From contig NZ_BMTS01000026.1 in assembly GCF_014649795.1 (NCBI RefSeq), forward strand, positions 1-64,000: DNA of 64,000 bases, given 5' to 3'. Position 1 is the first letter of the stretch, and each line of letters starts with the position of its first letter. This DNA is from Streptomyces melanogenes (GTDB lineage: Bacteria > Actinomycetota > Actinomycetes > Streptomycetales > Streptomycetaceae). Both the position numbers and the translations under genes were made by a program. The notes beneath the pieces are model-generated. The model worked only from the letters and a program-made list of their open reading frames with translations. It had not been told where the DNA came from and made no database searches. This document shows, one piece after another, positions 1 to 9,074 of the stretch.

Positions 1-2
1 GT

Positions 3-332
3 GGAGCGCCCGGTGCTCGGAAACGGGCACGCCGGGTGCGGGAAGCGGTCTGGGGAAACGGGCCGGTCGACAAGACCGGCACCGCGCCCCGGATCGACTT
101 CACCACCCACAAGGCTGCCTGGAGCCTGGGTGCTGGCTGCGCCTTGGCCTGGCGTCAGATCAACACCGTGCACATGCGGGGCATTGACCGCGTCGACCCG
201 TACCCGGGCCTCGTGCTCCGCTTCGAGCCGGCCACGGCCGAGCCGCTATGTTGTTGGACTTTTGGGGCGGACGGTTGGACGTTAACCCAGGGGGCGCGGT
301 GGGGTCTTCTGGTGGTCACTCCAGGTCAGTAG
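3..332 (+). CDS. hypothetical protein, 3' end only (5' end outside window)
   Basis: The frame is open from the left window edge to a TAG at 330-332, giving about 109 residues. The translated text has a protein-like mix, with segments such as KTGTAPRIDFTTHKAAW and DPYPGLVLRFEPA, but I recognise no family. It ends 41 bases before the TTG proposed as the phospholipase start, so it would lie just upstream of that gene on the same strand. It could also be a chance open frame in GC-rich DNA; the true start cannot be seen. Confidence 0.3.
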   Translation, partial: GAPGARKRARRVREAVWGNGPVDKTGTAPRIDFTTHKAAWSLGAGCALAWRQINTVHMRGIDRVDPYPGLVLRFEPATAEPLCCWTFGADGWTLTQGARWGLLVVTPGQ

Positions 333-373
333 CGTTCTCCCCGTACACACCTCACACGACTCAGGAGTATCAG

Positions 374-2482
374 TTGGCCACGGACAACGCAGGCGGCATC
401 TCACGGCGGGGGCTGTTCGCACTGGGCGGCGGCGCCCTCGGCGCGGCCACGGCCGCCTCCCTGCTGCCACCCTCGCTGCAGACCGCCATGGCCGCGGGCC
501 CCCCGGCCGGCGGCCTCGGCGCGGTCAAGCACGTTGTGATCCTCATGCAGGAGAACCGGTCTTTCGACCACTACTTCGGCACCCTGCGCGGAGTCCGCGG
601 CTTCGGCGATCGCAATGCCCTTCAACTCCCGGGCGGCAAACCCGTGTTCGAGCAGCCGGGGCCGCTGGGCAGCACCGTGCTGCCCTTCCCCGTGCGCGGC
701 GCCGCCGCCACCCAGCACAAGGACCTCCAGTACATAGGGGCCCTCGACCACTCCTGGAGCGGCGGGGCCAAGGCCTGGAACGGCGGCTGGATGGACAACT
801 GGGTGTCCGCCAAGACCTCGGCGACCATGGCGTACTACGACCGCCAGGACATCCCGCTGCACTACGAGCTCGCCGACACCTTCACCGTCTGCGACGCTTA
901 CCACTCCTCCATCCACAGCTCCACCAGCCCCAACCGCAACCACCTGTGGAGCGGGAAGACCGGGTTCGAGCCGGGCGGCCAGCGGGCCGTCGGCAACGAC
1001 GCCTACGACGAGGGCACCCACCCCGGGTACGACTGGGGCACCTACGCCGAGCGGCTGGAGAAGGCCGGGCGCAGTTGGAAGACGTACACCGAGTGGGAGA
1101 ACTTCACCGACAACCAGATCGAGTTCTTCACCACGTTCAAGGCGATCGCGCGCAAGGCGCTGGCCAGGACGGGTGGGCACACGTTCATGGAGTCCTTCTA
1201 CTCCGTCGTGCGCGACGCCCCGAGCGACGCCGAGCGCCAGCGGCTCCTCGGCCTGCTCGACCAGGGAGTCGCCACCCTCACCACGGCCGAACGCAGCCTG
1301 TTCGAGCGGGGGCTGAGGCGGGTGCCGACCGGTACGCTCGCCGACGCCTTCGGTAAGGACGTCGCCGCCGGCACCCTGCCGGAGGTCTCCTATCTGGTGC
1401 CCTCGGCGCTGGACTCCGAGCACCCGAGCGTCTCCTCGCCCGTGCACAGCGCCACCATCGTCTACAAGGTGCTCGACGCGCTCGGAAAGCACCCCGATGT
1501 GTGGCGGCACACCGTCGTCCTCATCAACTACGACGAGAACGACGGTTTCTTCGACCACGTCCCGCCGCCGGTGGCCCCTCCCGAGGTGACGGACGAGCAG
1601 TGGCAGGGCAAGCCGACCGGCCTCGGTGCGCGAGTGCCGATGCTCGTGGTCTCGCCCTGGAGCGTCGGCGGCTACGTGTGCTCCGAGGTCTTCGACCACA
1701 CCTCCGTCATCCGCTTCCTGGAGCGCTGGACCGGGGTGCGTGAGCCCAACATCAGTGCCTGGCGGCGCACCGTCGCGGGCGATCTGATTTCGGCCTTCGA
1801 CTTCAAGCGTGGCAGGCCGCGGCCTGCGGTGCAGCGGCCGGGTCCCATTCCGCCGATGAGCGGCCGCTGGCGTCCCGAACCGCCCGCGCGGCAGCACATG
1901 CCCGCCCAGGAGGAGGGCACCCGGCCCGCCCGGCCGCTGCCGTACCAGCCGGACGCGTACGCCAAGGTCGCGGGCGGCGCCCTCCAGGTGCAGCTCAGCA
2001 ACACCGGCCGGGCCAGCGCCCACTTCGCGCTCTACCCGTACGCCAAGGAGTTCGCCGCGCCGCAGCACAAGGACGTGCGGGGCAACGACCACTGGACCGT
2101 GCCGCTGACTGGCGCCTACCGGTTCACGGTGACCGGGCCGAACGGCTTCCGGCGTGAGTTCGAGGGCGCCGGCGACGCGGACGGCGCCGAGGTGACCACC
2201 CACCTGGACCACCACGACCGGGACGTCCACCTCACCCTCCGCAACCGCGGACCGCGGCCCGTCACCTTCGTCGTGCGGCCGCTCGGCTACGCCGACGAGA
2301 CCGACCTGCGGGACTGGGAGCGTTCCGTGACGGTCAAGCCGGGCCGCAGCCGCGCCGTGGTGCACTCGGCCGCCGACGCGCACGGCTGGTACGACCTGGA
2401 AGTGACCGTGGATGGCGGCAGCCCGTTCCGTAGGCGCCTGATGGGCCATATCGAGAACGGCCGCCCGAGCGTCTCCGGCTGA
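374..2482 (+). CDS. secreted phospholipase C, phosphocholine-specific type (Tat-exported)
   Basis: This is a 702-residue exported phosphodiesterase expected to hydrolyse phosphatidylcholine or sphingomyelin outside the cell. I chose the TTG at 374 because GGAG sits just upstream and the protein then opens with a Tat signal: SRRGLFALGG, an Ala-rich stretch and an AMAAG cleavage region. The longer reading from 248 adds 42 unrelated residues. The mature part begins with VKHVVILMQENRSFDHYFG, the hallmark of the bacterial phosphoesterase/PLC family. INYDENDGFFDHVPPP lies in the catalytic half, and the last 170 or so residues form the duplicated C-terminal beta domains typical of these enzymes. Length fits the family. 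A strong hairpin follows, and the next gene is convergent. Phosphate-starvation control is common in the family, but I saw no clear PHO box. Confidence 0.9.
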   Translation: MATDNAGGISRRGLFALGGGALGAATAASLLPPSLQTAMAAGPPAGGLGAVKHVVILMQENRSFDHYFGTLRGVRGFGDRNALQLPGGKPVFEQPGPLGSTVLPFPVRGAAATQHKDLQYIGALDHSWSGGAKAWNGGWMDNWVSAKTSATMAYYDRQDIPLHYELADTFTVCDAYHSSIHSSTSPNRNHLWSGKTGFEPGGQRAVGNDAYDEGTHPGYDWGTYAERLEKAGRSWKTYTEWENFTDNQIEFFTTFKAIARKALARTGGHTFMESFYSVVRDAPSDAERQRLLGLLDQGVATLTTAERSLFERGLRRVPTGTLADAFGKDVAAGTLPEVSYLVPSALDSEHPSVSSPVHSATIVYKVLDALGKHPDVWRHTVVLINYDENDGFFDHVPPPVAPPEVTDEQWQGKPTGLGARVPMLVVSPWSVGGYVCSEVFDHTSVIRFLERWTGVREPNISAWRRTVAGDLISAFDFKRGRPRPAVQRPGPIPPMSGRWRPEPPARQHMPAQEEGTRPARPLPYQPDAYAKVAGGALQVQLSNTGRASAHFALYPYAKEFAAPQHKDVRGNDHWTVPLTGAYRFTVTGPNGFRREFEGAGDADGAEVTTHLDHHDRDVHLTLRNRGPRPVTFVVRPLGYADETDLRDWERSVTVKPGRSRAVVHSAADAHGWYDLEVTVDGGSPFRRRLMGHIENGRPSVSG

Positions 2483-2530
2483 CCGGCCCGTCCGGCGGTC
2501 AGCCGGGCGAGGCTCTGTGTGTGGGGTGTG

Positions 2531-2573
2531 GCGGTCGCCGCGGGACAAGGTGTGCTTGTCCCGCGGCGACCGC
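2531..2573. terminator. bidirectional terminator hairpin
   Basis: A perfect 19-base inverted repeat (2531-2549 against 2555-2573) with a 5-base loop lies between the convergent phospholipase and lectin genes. There is no U tract, which is usual for Streptomyces terminators. It can serve both strands. Confidence 0.75.
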
Positions 2574-2618
2574 GCTTACCTGTGAAAACGCCGTATCCAG
2601 GCGGTCATCCTGGCCGGG

Positions 2619-3173
2619 CTAGGGCTGGAACCAGGTCTGCTCGGCTCCGCGGGTGCAGTCCCACTGGATCACGGGGGCGCCGGAGACCTTGCTGCTGGCT
2701 CCGACCGCCGCGCACAGGCCGTTGAGGTTTTCCAGCATCCATCCCCCCTGGTCGGGGTTCCGGACCAGTTTCCACCAATGGTCGTTCCAGTCACCGCAGG
2801 GCCATTGCATCAGCTGGGTGTTCCATGCGGTGGTGCCTCCGGGAACGGCGAGGCACATGGGGGTTCCTCTGACGGCAGTGCTGTTCGAGTTGACAACGTG
2901 GTAGTACGTCTCGCCGTTGACCACCTTGCTTGGCAGTTGGTTGAACGACCAGTACTGCTCCGTGCCCCCGTAAGTGCAGTCCCACTGGATCACGCCGGCG
3001 CCGTTGTTGGCGCTCGCGGCCCCGACGGCCATGCACTTGCTGCTGTTCGCGTTCTTGAGGAAGTAGTACGTGCCGGTGGCGGACGCGGTCGATGCTTCTG
3101 CGCCGAGGACCAGCGCGGGTATGCAGACGCACAAGGCGATGATCTTCGCACGGGCCTTGCGGAGCTTGAACAT
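2619..3173 (-). CDS. secreted ricin-type (beta-trefoil) lectin-domain protein
   Basis: This 184-residue protein consists of a Sec signal peptide and one R-type lectin domain. I chose the ATG at 3173 because GGAG lies upstream at good spacing; the longer reading adds 17 residues without signal character. Residues 1-33 carry a basic start, a hydrophobic core (IIALCVCIPALVLG) and an Ala/Ser cleavage region. The rest holds repeated beta-trefoil units: QWDCTYGG, the W-rich DWNDHWWKL, a second QWDCTRG and the terminal EQTWFQP. It has no catalytic domain, so it is a free carbohydrate-binding lectin rather than a glycosidase module. Its ligand cannot be read from the sequence. It stands alone, convergent to the phospholipase gene. 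Confidence 0.85.
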   Translation of the reverse strand: MFKLRKARAKIIALCVCIPALVLGAEASTASATGTYYFLKNANSSKCMAVGAASANNGAGVIQWDCTYGGTEQYWSFNQLPSKVVNGETYYHVVNSNSTAVRGTPMCLAVPGGTTAWNTQLMQWPCGDWNDHWWKLVRNPDQGGWMLENLNGLCAAVGASSKVSGAPVIQWDCTRGAEQTWFQP

Positions 3174-3477
3174 GGTTGCTGTCTCCTGACGCTGGCATCT
3201 GCTGACGGACCCAAGCGTCGTCACCGACCCTGTTGTCCGCCTTGCTCCGCCACAAGGACGCAGGTAGGCCTCGGCCTGCGGGTGGACAACGGGACTTGTC
3301 CGCGGACAACCGGCCCCGCCCTTCGGGGCTTCTACTGTCTCGCGGGTACTGGTTCAGGGCGTAGAGGCGGCTCGCCTCACAGGACGGATCTTCCCGGCCG
3401 ACTGCGCCGAATCACGTAGCTCTCGTGCACACGCCAAGGACGGGACAGGGCGGCTGGGCCCGCCCCGCCCGTTGGGG
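3174..3477. other. intergenic region between lectin and permease genes
   Basis: This stretch holds the lectin promoter side and the 3' side of the permease gene, both on the minus strand. A 6-base-stem hairpin (3313-3329) and a GC-rich dyad near 3448-3475 may act as weak terminators. I see no gene here. Confidence 0.4.
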
Positions 3478-5133
3478 TCAGGCGGCGGACGGCTGTGCGG
3501 GCAGTACATGGTCGCCGACCTTGTCGGTGCTCAGGCACAGGGAGCAGACGTGTGCGGCGTGGGTCTGGCAGGCGGCCAGGTCGGGGCGCTCGTACGGCTG
3601 GTGGCAGACGTGGCAGTCGTACGTCGTCGCGCTCGGGTTGCCCTCCTCGTCGAGCAGCGGCTCGTCGATGCCGTCGTCGGTGCGGCGCAGGTAGTACTTG
3701 CCCGAGGTGACCACGGCCATCAGTGGGGTGAGGAGGAAGGCGAGGACGGCCGCGGCGACGGGGGAGTACGGCTGGAGGGTGTCGCCGAGGGCGTGGAAGT
3801 ACATGGCGATGGACAGGCCGGAGGCGACGACGAAGGCGACGGCGCCGACGGGGTTGACGGCGTAGAGCATGCCGCGGCGGAACTCGGGCTGGAGCGGGGA
3901 GAGCTTCAGCAGGTACTTGTTGATGCCGATGTCGGTGGCGACGGTGACGATCCAGGCGATCGCGCAGTTCGAGTAGAAGCCGAGGATGTCGTTGAGGAAG
4001 CTGAACATGTCGGCTTCCATCAGGGCGAGCGCGAAGCCCAGGTTGACCAGGACGAAGACCATGCGGCCGGGGTAGCGCTTGGTGACGCGGGTGAAGGAGT
4101 TGGTCCAGGCGAGTGAGCCGGAGTACGCGTTGGTCACGTTGATCTTGATCTGGCTGATGACGACGAGGGCGACGGCCAGTGGGATGACCAGCCAGGACGG
4201 CATCATCGCGTCGAAGGCGCCGCGGAACTGCCGGATCGGTTCGGTGGACGCGGCCGGGCCGACCTTGGCCAGGATGTACACGGCGAGGAAGACGCCGATG
4301 GCCTGCTTGAGCGCGCCGAGCACCACCCAGCCGGGCCCGGCCATAACCACCGCGGTCCACCAGGTGCGCTTGTTCGCCTCGGTCTTGGGCGGCATGAAGC
4401 GCAGGTAGTCGATCTGTTCACCGATCTGCGCGATGAGGGAGAGGCAGACACCGGCGCCGAGGAGCACGGAGGCGGTGTTGACGCCGCCGTCGCCGTCGGT
4501 GCCCGCGTAGTTGAGGAAACGGTCGACGGTGCCCGGGTCGGTGGAGACGAGGTAGACCAGTGGGGCGACCATCAGCAGCAGCCAGACCGGGGTCGTCCAC
4601 ACCTGGAGCTTGCTGAGCGCCTTCATGCCGTAGATCACCAGCGGGATCACCATCAGCGTGGAGATGGCGTAGCCCAGCGAGAGCGGGAGTCCGAGGCCCA
4701 GCTTCAGGCCCTGGGCCATGATCGAGCCTTCGAGGGCGAAGAAGATGAAGGTGAAGCTGGCGAAGATGACGCTGGTGAGGACCGAGCCGTAGTAGCCGAA
4801 GCCGGAGCCGCGGGTGATCAGGTCCAGGTCGATGTTGTAGCGGGCGCCGTAGTAGGCGAGGGGGAAGCCCGTGATGAAGATGACGACGGCGGCCACGGCG
4901 ATCGCCACGAGCGCGTTGCCGGTGCCGTGGGCCAGGCCGATGCCGGCGCCGATGGAGAAGTCGGCCATGTAGGCGATGCCGCCGAGGGCCGTGGTCGCCA
5001 CGACCATCGGGGTCCAGCGGCGGTAACTGCGGGGCGCGAAGCGGAGGGTGTAGTCCTCCAGGGTCTCCTTGGTCGCCTGGCTGGTCGGGGAGATCGGCGC
5101 GGTGACTGTCTGAGGTGACTCGGTGGTGCTCAT
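3478..5133 (-). CDS. NCS1-family purine/cytosine permease-like transporter with Cys-rich C-terminal tail
   Basis: This 551-residue membrane protein resembles the purine-cytosine permease (NCS1) family of proton- or sodium-coupled importers of nucleobases, hydantoin and related compounds. About twelve hydrophobic segments span residues 40-475; YAGTDGDGG and the SQIKINVTNAYSGSLAW stretch sit in the conserved core. After the last helix there is a soluble tail of about 70 residues with CHVCHQPY, AACQTH and VCSLC, which looks like a small zinc ribbon and is not part of the usual NCS1 fold. The ATG at 5133 has AAGGG seven bases upstream. A broken GntR-family gene lies just upstream on the same strand, probably its former regulator. 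The substrate is not predictable here. Confidence 0.85.
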   Translation of the reverse strand: MSTTESPQTVTAPISPTSQATKETLEDYTLRFAPRSYRRWTPMVVATTALGGIAYMADFSIGAGIGLAHGTGNALVAIAVAAVVIFITGFPLAYYGARYNIDLDLITRGSGFGYYGSVLTSVIFASFTFIFFALEGSIMAQGLKLGLGLPLSLGYAISTLMVIPLVIYGMKALSKLQVWTTPVWLLLMVAPLVYLVSTDPGTVDRFLNYAGTDGDGGVNTASVLLGAGVCLSLIAQIGEQIDYLRFMPPKTEANKRTWWTAVVMAGPGWVVLGALKQAIGVFLAVYILAKVGPAASTEPIRQFRGAFDAMMPSWLVIPLAVALVVISQIKINVTNAYSGSLAWTNSFTRVTKRYPGRMVFVLVNLGFALALMEADMFSFLNDILGFYSNCAIAWIVTVATDIGINKYLLKLSPLQPEFRRGMLYAVNPVGAVAFVVASGLSIAMYFHALGDTLQPYSPVAAAVLAFLLTPLMAVVTSGKYYLRRTDDGIDEPLLDEEGNPSATTYDCHVCHQPYERPDLAACQTHAAHVCSLCLSTDKVGDHVLPAQPSAA

Positions 5134-5247
5134 GGCCAGCCCTTCGGGGGTGCGGGGGCGGAGTCGGTTGCGGTGAGCGGTGGGGCACCCGCGGTCGGCG
5201 TCGTCGGCAGCCGGGGGCCAGGGGCCGGGGTGGGAATCCCCGGGGTG

Positions 5248-5770
5248 TCAGAGGCGGCCTGCGTGCGGGGCCGTTTGCGTCGTGGCGCGTTGGGCGCGTT
5301 GCATCACCACGGCCATCGACACGCTGGCGTGGGTGTGCGGGTCCGGTAGCCCGTGTCGAGTGGTCCGTCGCGGACGAGGTCCATGCGCTCGATGTGTTGG
5401 TGATCGTCGTCTGCCCACCGGTCCTGGGTGAGGAGGTCGTGCATCCGCACCCGGCGGATATAGTCGCTGACCGTTGCGGGCGCGTCGGTGAGGGCCGGGG
5501 ATGCCGGACGCGCGGGAGAGTTCGGTGTGGAACTTCTCGTCCTGGGAGACGAACCGCGGGTCCGGCGTCGGCAGTTGGTCGCGCATCGCGTAGCAGCGGT
5601 CCCGATGAGCCCGGTAGATGTCGGTTGGGCCGGGGACTGTCCTGGCGGTGTCCGTGACATCCCGAACCGCTTCCTCAGCCGCATCTCGGCCAGCCGCTCG
5701 CGAGGGTCGGCCGCGCCGTCGAGCACGGCCGCGCGGAGCTGGGCGTAGATCGCCTCGCACAGCGAGGAAC
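5248..5770 (-). pseudogene. frame-broken GntR/FCD-type transcriptional regulator
   Basis: Pieces of a GntR regulator of the FCD subfamily can be read in two alternating minus-strand frames. The winged-helix part reads AIYAQLRAAVLDGAADPRE then RLAEMRLRKRFGMSRTP, stops being coherent, and resumes in another frame as the FCD-domain helix SQDEKFHTELSRASG. It shifts again for ATVSDYIRRVRMHDLLTQD and again for SMAVVMQRAQRA. Intact relatives have about 70 more residues between the HTH and FCD parts, so there is an internal deletion plus at least three frameshifts. It lies upstream of the permease gene on the same strand, so the permease may have lost local control. Sequencing error is unlikely to explain so many breaks. 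Confidence 0.75.
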
Positions 5771-6158
5771 CCGCTGACGGACCGTCGGTGTGGCGGGGGC
5801 CACCGGCTGTGCTTCACCTGCGTCCGACTGCGTATACGGCTCTGGATCCATGAGCGGACACGCTAGAAATCGCTTGTTTCCCGCAGCCCCCTGAAGTTGT
5901 GAACTGCTCGTTTCCGGGATCTCACTGGTGGCTGCGGCGAGCAATCGCCGTCCCTCAGCTCGCATCCGTACTGCAACGGTCTTTGTTTTGACGGCTTATC
6001 GGCCTCAGGTGGGGTGTAGCCGCGTCGTGTTCCTCCCTTGGGGGCAGGCAGGCGCGGGAGACGCCGGACTCGGCGGCGGCGCGAGCGATGGGGCGGGTGC
6101 GGCATCGTTCGATGGGCCTTCGGCGTCCCCTCGATGTTGAAAGGGCGCGTTCGTATCG
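5771..6158. other. gene-free region
   Basis: No supported gene. The base composition is less GC-rich than the surroundings around 5860-6010. No clear hairpin, repeat or conserved fragment was recognised. Confidence 0.4.
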
Positions 6159-7337
6159 TCACTGGAGCACCTCGGTGCTCGAGCCCTCCGTGAACACTGT
6201 GCGGAAGGGGAATGCGATGAGCAGCGCAAGGGCGATCAGGAATCCGCTCGACCACAGCGGACCGAGGTTCCCGGCTCCGGTGTTGAGGGTGGTCGCGGCG
6301 ATGAGGGGGCCGCCGGCGGCGCCGACGTTGAGTGCCGCGGTCGCATACGAACCGGCCATGGCGGGGGCTCCTGCGGCCTCGTAGAGGACCCGTGTGATCA
6401 GGGTGCTGCCCAGCGCGAACGACAGAGCACCCTGGACGAACACGAGGGCAAGCAGCGCAACCGGCTCATCGGCCAGTACGGCCAGGGTCGGCCAGCCGAT
6501 CAGCAGCAGCGGACCACCCACCGCGATGACCGGGCCGGGGTTCTGGTCGGACAGGCGACCGGCGACGGTGACTCCAACGGAGGAACCGATACCGAAGAGC
6601 ACCAGGGCGACAGAGACCCACAGCTCACTCAGCCCGGCGGTGCCGGTCACGACGGGGGCCAGGAAAGTGAAACTGGCGAAGGTGGCTGCGTTCACGAGCG
6701 CGCCCAGCAGCATCACCAGGATCAACCGTGGCCTTGCCAACTGGGCGAGCTCCGCTCGCAAGGCCCGCCCGCCACTGGCCTGTTCCTTCACACCTCCCGC
6801 CGGGATGCCCTTGAGGATGCCGAGAGCTGCCGGCAGACAGAGCGCGGCAACGGCCCAGAAGGTGGCTCGCCATCCGAGCAGGGTGCCGAGCAGCGAGCCA
6901 CCAGGGACACCGGCGATCGTGGCCGCCGTCGTGCCTGACAGCAGCACGGCCAGCGCACGTCCCTTCTTGCCGGGCGAGACCAACGTGGCGGCAGCCGTGA
7001 GAGCGACAGCGAGGAAGCCTGCGTTCGCGAGCGCGGCGACGATCCGGGTGGCGAGCAGCAGCGGGAAGCTCGTGGTGATGGCGCCCACGGCGTGAGCTGC
7101 TGCGAAAGCGAGGATGAACCCGAGCAGGCTCAGGCGCCTGGGCCAGTTGCGGGCAAGGACGGCCACAAGGGGGGCTCCGACGGTCATGCCGATCGCGAAG
7201 GCCGAGGTGAGCACGCCTGTTGTCCCGACGCTGACGTCGAGATCCGAGGCGATGTCCGGCAAGAGGCCGGCCAGCATGAACTCCGAGGTGCCCATGGCGA
7301 AGACCGCCACGGCAAGCAGGTACAGCGGAAGAGGCAT
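6159..7337 (-). CDS. Cmx/CmlR-like MFS drug exporter (chloramphenicol efflux family)
   Basis: This is a 392-residue, twelve-helix major facilitator antiporter, the same length as I recall for the Streptomyces lividans chloramphenicol exporter. It opens with PLPLYLLAVAVFAMGTSEFM, the signature start of the Cmx/CmlR group. It carries the antiporter motif C region AVLLSGTTAATIAGVPGGS and LGWRATFWAVAALCLPAA. I chose the ATG at 7337, with GGAG eight bases upstream; two in-frame starts lie further up, at 7376 and 7400. In the lividans gene the leader takes part in drug-induced control, so the extra upstream ATG could matter, but that is inference. The flanks are pseudogene fragments. Chloramphenicol as substrate is likely from similarity, not proven. 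Confidence 0.85.
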   Translation of the reverse strand: MPLPLYLLAVAVFAMGTSEFMLAGLLPDIASDLDVSVGTTGVLTSAFAIGMTVGAPLVAVLARNWPRRLSLLGFILAFAAAHAVGAITTSFPLLLATRIVAALANAGFLAVALTAAATLVSPGKKGRALAVLLSGTTAATIAGVPGGSLLGTLLGWRATFWAVAALCLPAALGILKGIPAGGVKEQASGGRALRAELAQLARPRLILVMLLGALVNAATFASFTFLAPVVTGTAGLSELWVSVALVLFGIGSSVGVTVAGRLSDQNPGPVIAVGGPLLLIGWPTLAVLADEPVALLALVFVQGALSFALGSTLITRVLYEAAGAPAMAGSYATAALNVGAAGGPLIAATTLNTGAGNLGPLWSSGFLIALALLIAFPFRTVFTEGSSTEVLQ

Positions 7338-7560
7338 CGAGTGGCTCCGAGGCGAGGAGAAGTACGAGAGGGTCATCTCGTCACCGCGGCCGGCCCCCAA
7401 GGGAGCGCCCGTCCGACCGCAGAACGCGGCGCGACGGCAGGGCTATGAGCTCAGTGGTTCAGGGGGCTGACGGCGTGACCGAAAGCCCCCGCCTTGTCTG
7501 ACTCAGGACTCGACATGATCCGCACGCTACCCGACCGACGCCCGTCGGAGCATCTTGGTT

Positions 7561-7842
7561 TCACCGGACGAAGTCGAGTTCTTCCGGGGCGGCTTGGCCG
7601 AGGCCGCCCTCCTCGATGGCTCTGAGCGCGTGGGCGTCCAGGGTGGCGGAGTGGATGCGGCGCAGCGCGTCGAAGAACACCGTGTCGTCGGGTTCGGTAC
7701 TGAAGCGCAGGCGTCCGGGCCGCTCGGGCAGACCTTGTTCCGGAGTCCAGCGATACAGGAAGCGTTCCACCAGGGGTTCGTACCCTGCGGCGCGCGCGGC
7801 GGCGAAGCGTGCCTCGGCGGCAGCCCCGGCGAAGCGACCCAG
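7561..7842 (-). pseudogene. fragment of a GNAT-type N-acetyltransferase
   Basis: About 93 codons run without a clear start, just after an in-frame TGA (7843-7845), and stop at 7561. The text GRFAGAAAEARFAAARAAGY, PLVERFLYRWTPEQGLPERP and FFDALRRIHSATLDAHALR resembles the N-terminal half of a Streptomyces GNAT acetyltransferase subgroup. The acetyl-CoA binding half is missing. The family assignment is from memory of similar text and is moderately sure; the truncation is plain. Confidence 0.5.
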
Positions 7843-7942
7843 TCACGCTCCAGACTCAAGCACTGCACCGATGCCCCACCACCGAGTGGTGCCGCCGGGG
7901 CATACCCCGACGGCACCACCTCAACCTCACGCACCTGAGCGG

Positions 7943-8875
7943 TCAGATCAGGTTGTAGATGTTGTAGCCCCAGCCGATCTTGACGCGGTTGTCGAACGGG
8001 TCGGCGGCGTCGCCGTTGCCGGAGTAGCGCCACAGGGTGCCGTCGTTGCCGCGGGCCACCAGGTCGGTGCGGCCGTCGTTGTCGAGGTCGCCGACGGAGA
8101 GGATGCGGTTGTAGGTGTTCCAGCCGCCACCGATCCTCGTGCGCTGGTTGAACGGGTCGTTGCGGTCGCCGCTGCCCTTGTAGAACCAGAGCACACCGGC
8201 CTTGTCGCGGGCGACGATGTCGGTGAAACCGTCGCCGTCCAGGTCTCCCTGGCCGGCGATCTCGGTGTACTGCCCCCAGCCGCCGCCCACCTTGGTGCGG
8301 GCGGTGACCCGGCCGTCGGCGTAGCCGAGGTAGAGCCACAGCACCCCCGCCTTGTCACGGGCGATGATGTCGGCCTCGCCCGCACCGGCGAGGTTGCCGG
8401 GGAAGACCACCTTGTCGTACATCTGCCAGCCGCCACCGATGTCCTTGGTGTCCAGGCCGAACTCAGAGACGTGGTACGTGTAAGACAGCCGGCCGCTCGT
8501 GTCGATGTGCCAGGTGCTCTCGCCGTAGCCGTCCTTGTCGTTGTCGACGTCGCCCTCGAACACGTTGAAGCTGTAGTCGACTCCGACGTCGTAGCGGTTC
8601 TTGAAGCCGCCCTCTCGGTCAGGGAAGTACAGATACAGGTTTCCGGTCCGCTTGTCGACGGCCGTCATCGAGAACGTGGGCGTCTCCACACGCTTCTTCG
8701 CGGCGGCGCGCGGGGCGGCAAGGCCCTGGGAGCTGTGGGTGCGGTGCTGGGCCTCGGCCTGGGCGCGCAGTTCCCTGGCGTCGGCCGGGTTCCCGGCCGC
8801 GAACGCGGTACCGGCGGTGGTAGCCATGACCGTGGCGATGGCGGTCGCGGCCAGTGCGTGTGGAATGAACTTCAT
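7943..8875 (-). CDS. secreted FG-GAP/VCBS repeat (beta-propeller) protein
   Basis: This is a 310-residue exported protein. I chose the ATG at 8875, with GGGGGG about eight bases upstream; a TTG two codons earlier is possible. Residues 1-28 form a Sec signal ending TAGTAFA-AG. After a short linker, repeats of about 48 residues follow. Each has a calcium-loop-like stretch (GDVDNDKDGYG, GDLDGDGFTDIVARD, GDLDNDGRTDLVARG), a LW(L/F/R)Y strand and a GGGW turn. This is the FG-GAP/VCBS propeller pattern, here probably four or more blades. Such proteins bind ligands or matrix outside the cell; no catalytic residues are visible. It is a single-gene unit. The promoter would lie in 8876-9074. Confidence 0.85.
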   Translation of the reverse strand: MKFIPHALAATAIATVMATTAGTAFAAGNPADARELRAQAEAQHRTHSSQGLAAPRAAAKKRVETPTFSMTAVDKRTGNLYLYFPDREGGFKNRYDVGVDYSFNVFEGDVDNDKDGYGESTWHIDTSGRLSYTYHVSEFGLDTKDIGGGWQMYDKVVFPGNLAGAGEADIIARDKAGVLWLYLGYADGRVTARTKVGGGWGQYTEIAGQGDLDGDGFTDIVARDKAGVLWFYKGSGDRNDPFNQRTRIGGGWNTYNRILSVGDLDNDGRTDLVARGNDGTLWRYSGNGDAADPFDNRVKIGWGYNIYNLI

Positions 8876-9074
8876 GAACAAGCCCCCCGGCTGTCGTGAA
8901 TGGGCGCGATTGGTCTGGACCGCGCTGTACGTCGTGCACTCTATACAGGGCCTTCACGTGCCACACGCGCGGGTTCCCTGATGTTCACACAGGCGAACAC
9001 GCCAGAGTTGCGTGGGTCGCCTGGGCGGAGGGCCGCTGTACGGCAGCGCGCGCGGCCAGGGATGACGTGCGTCC

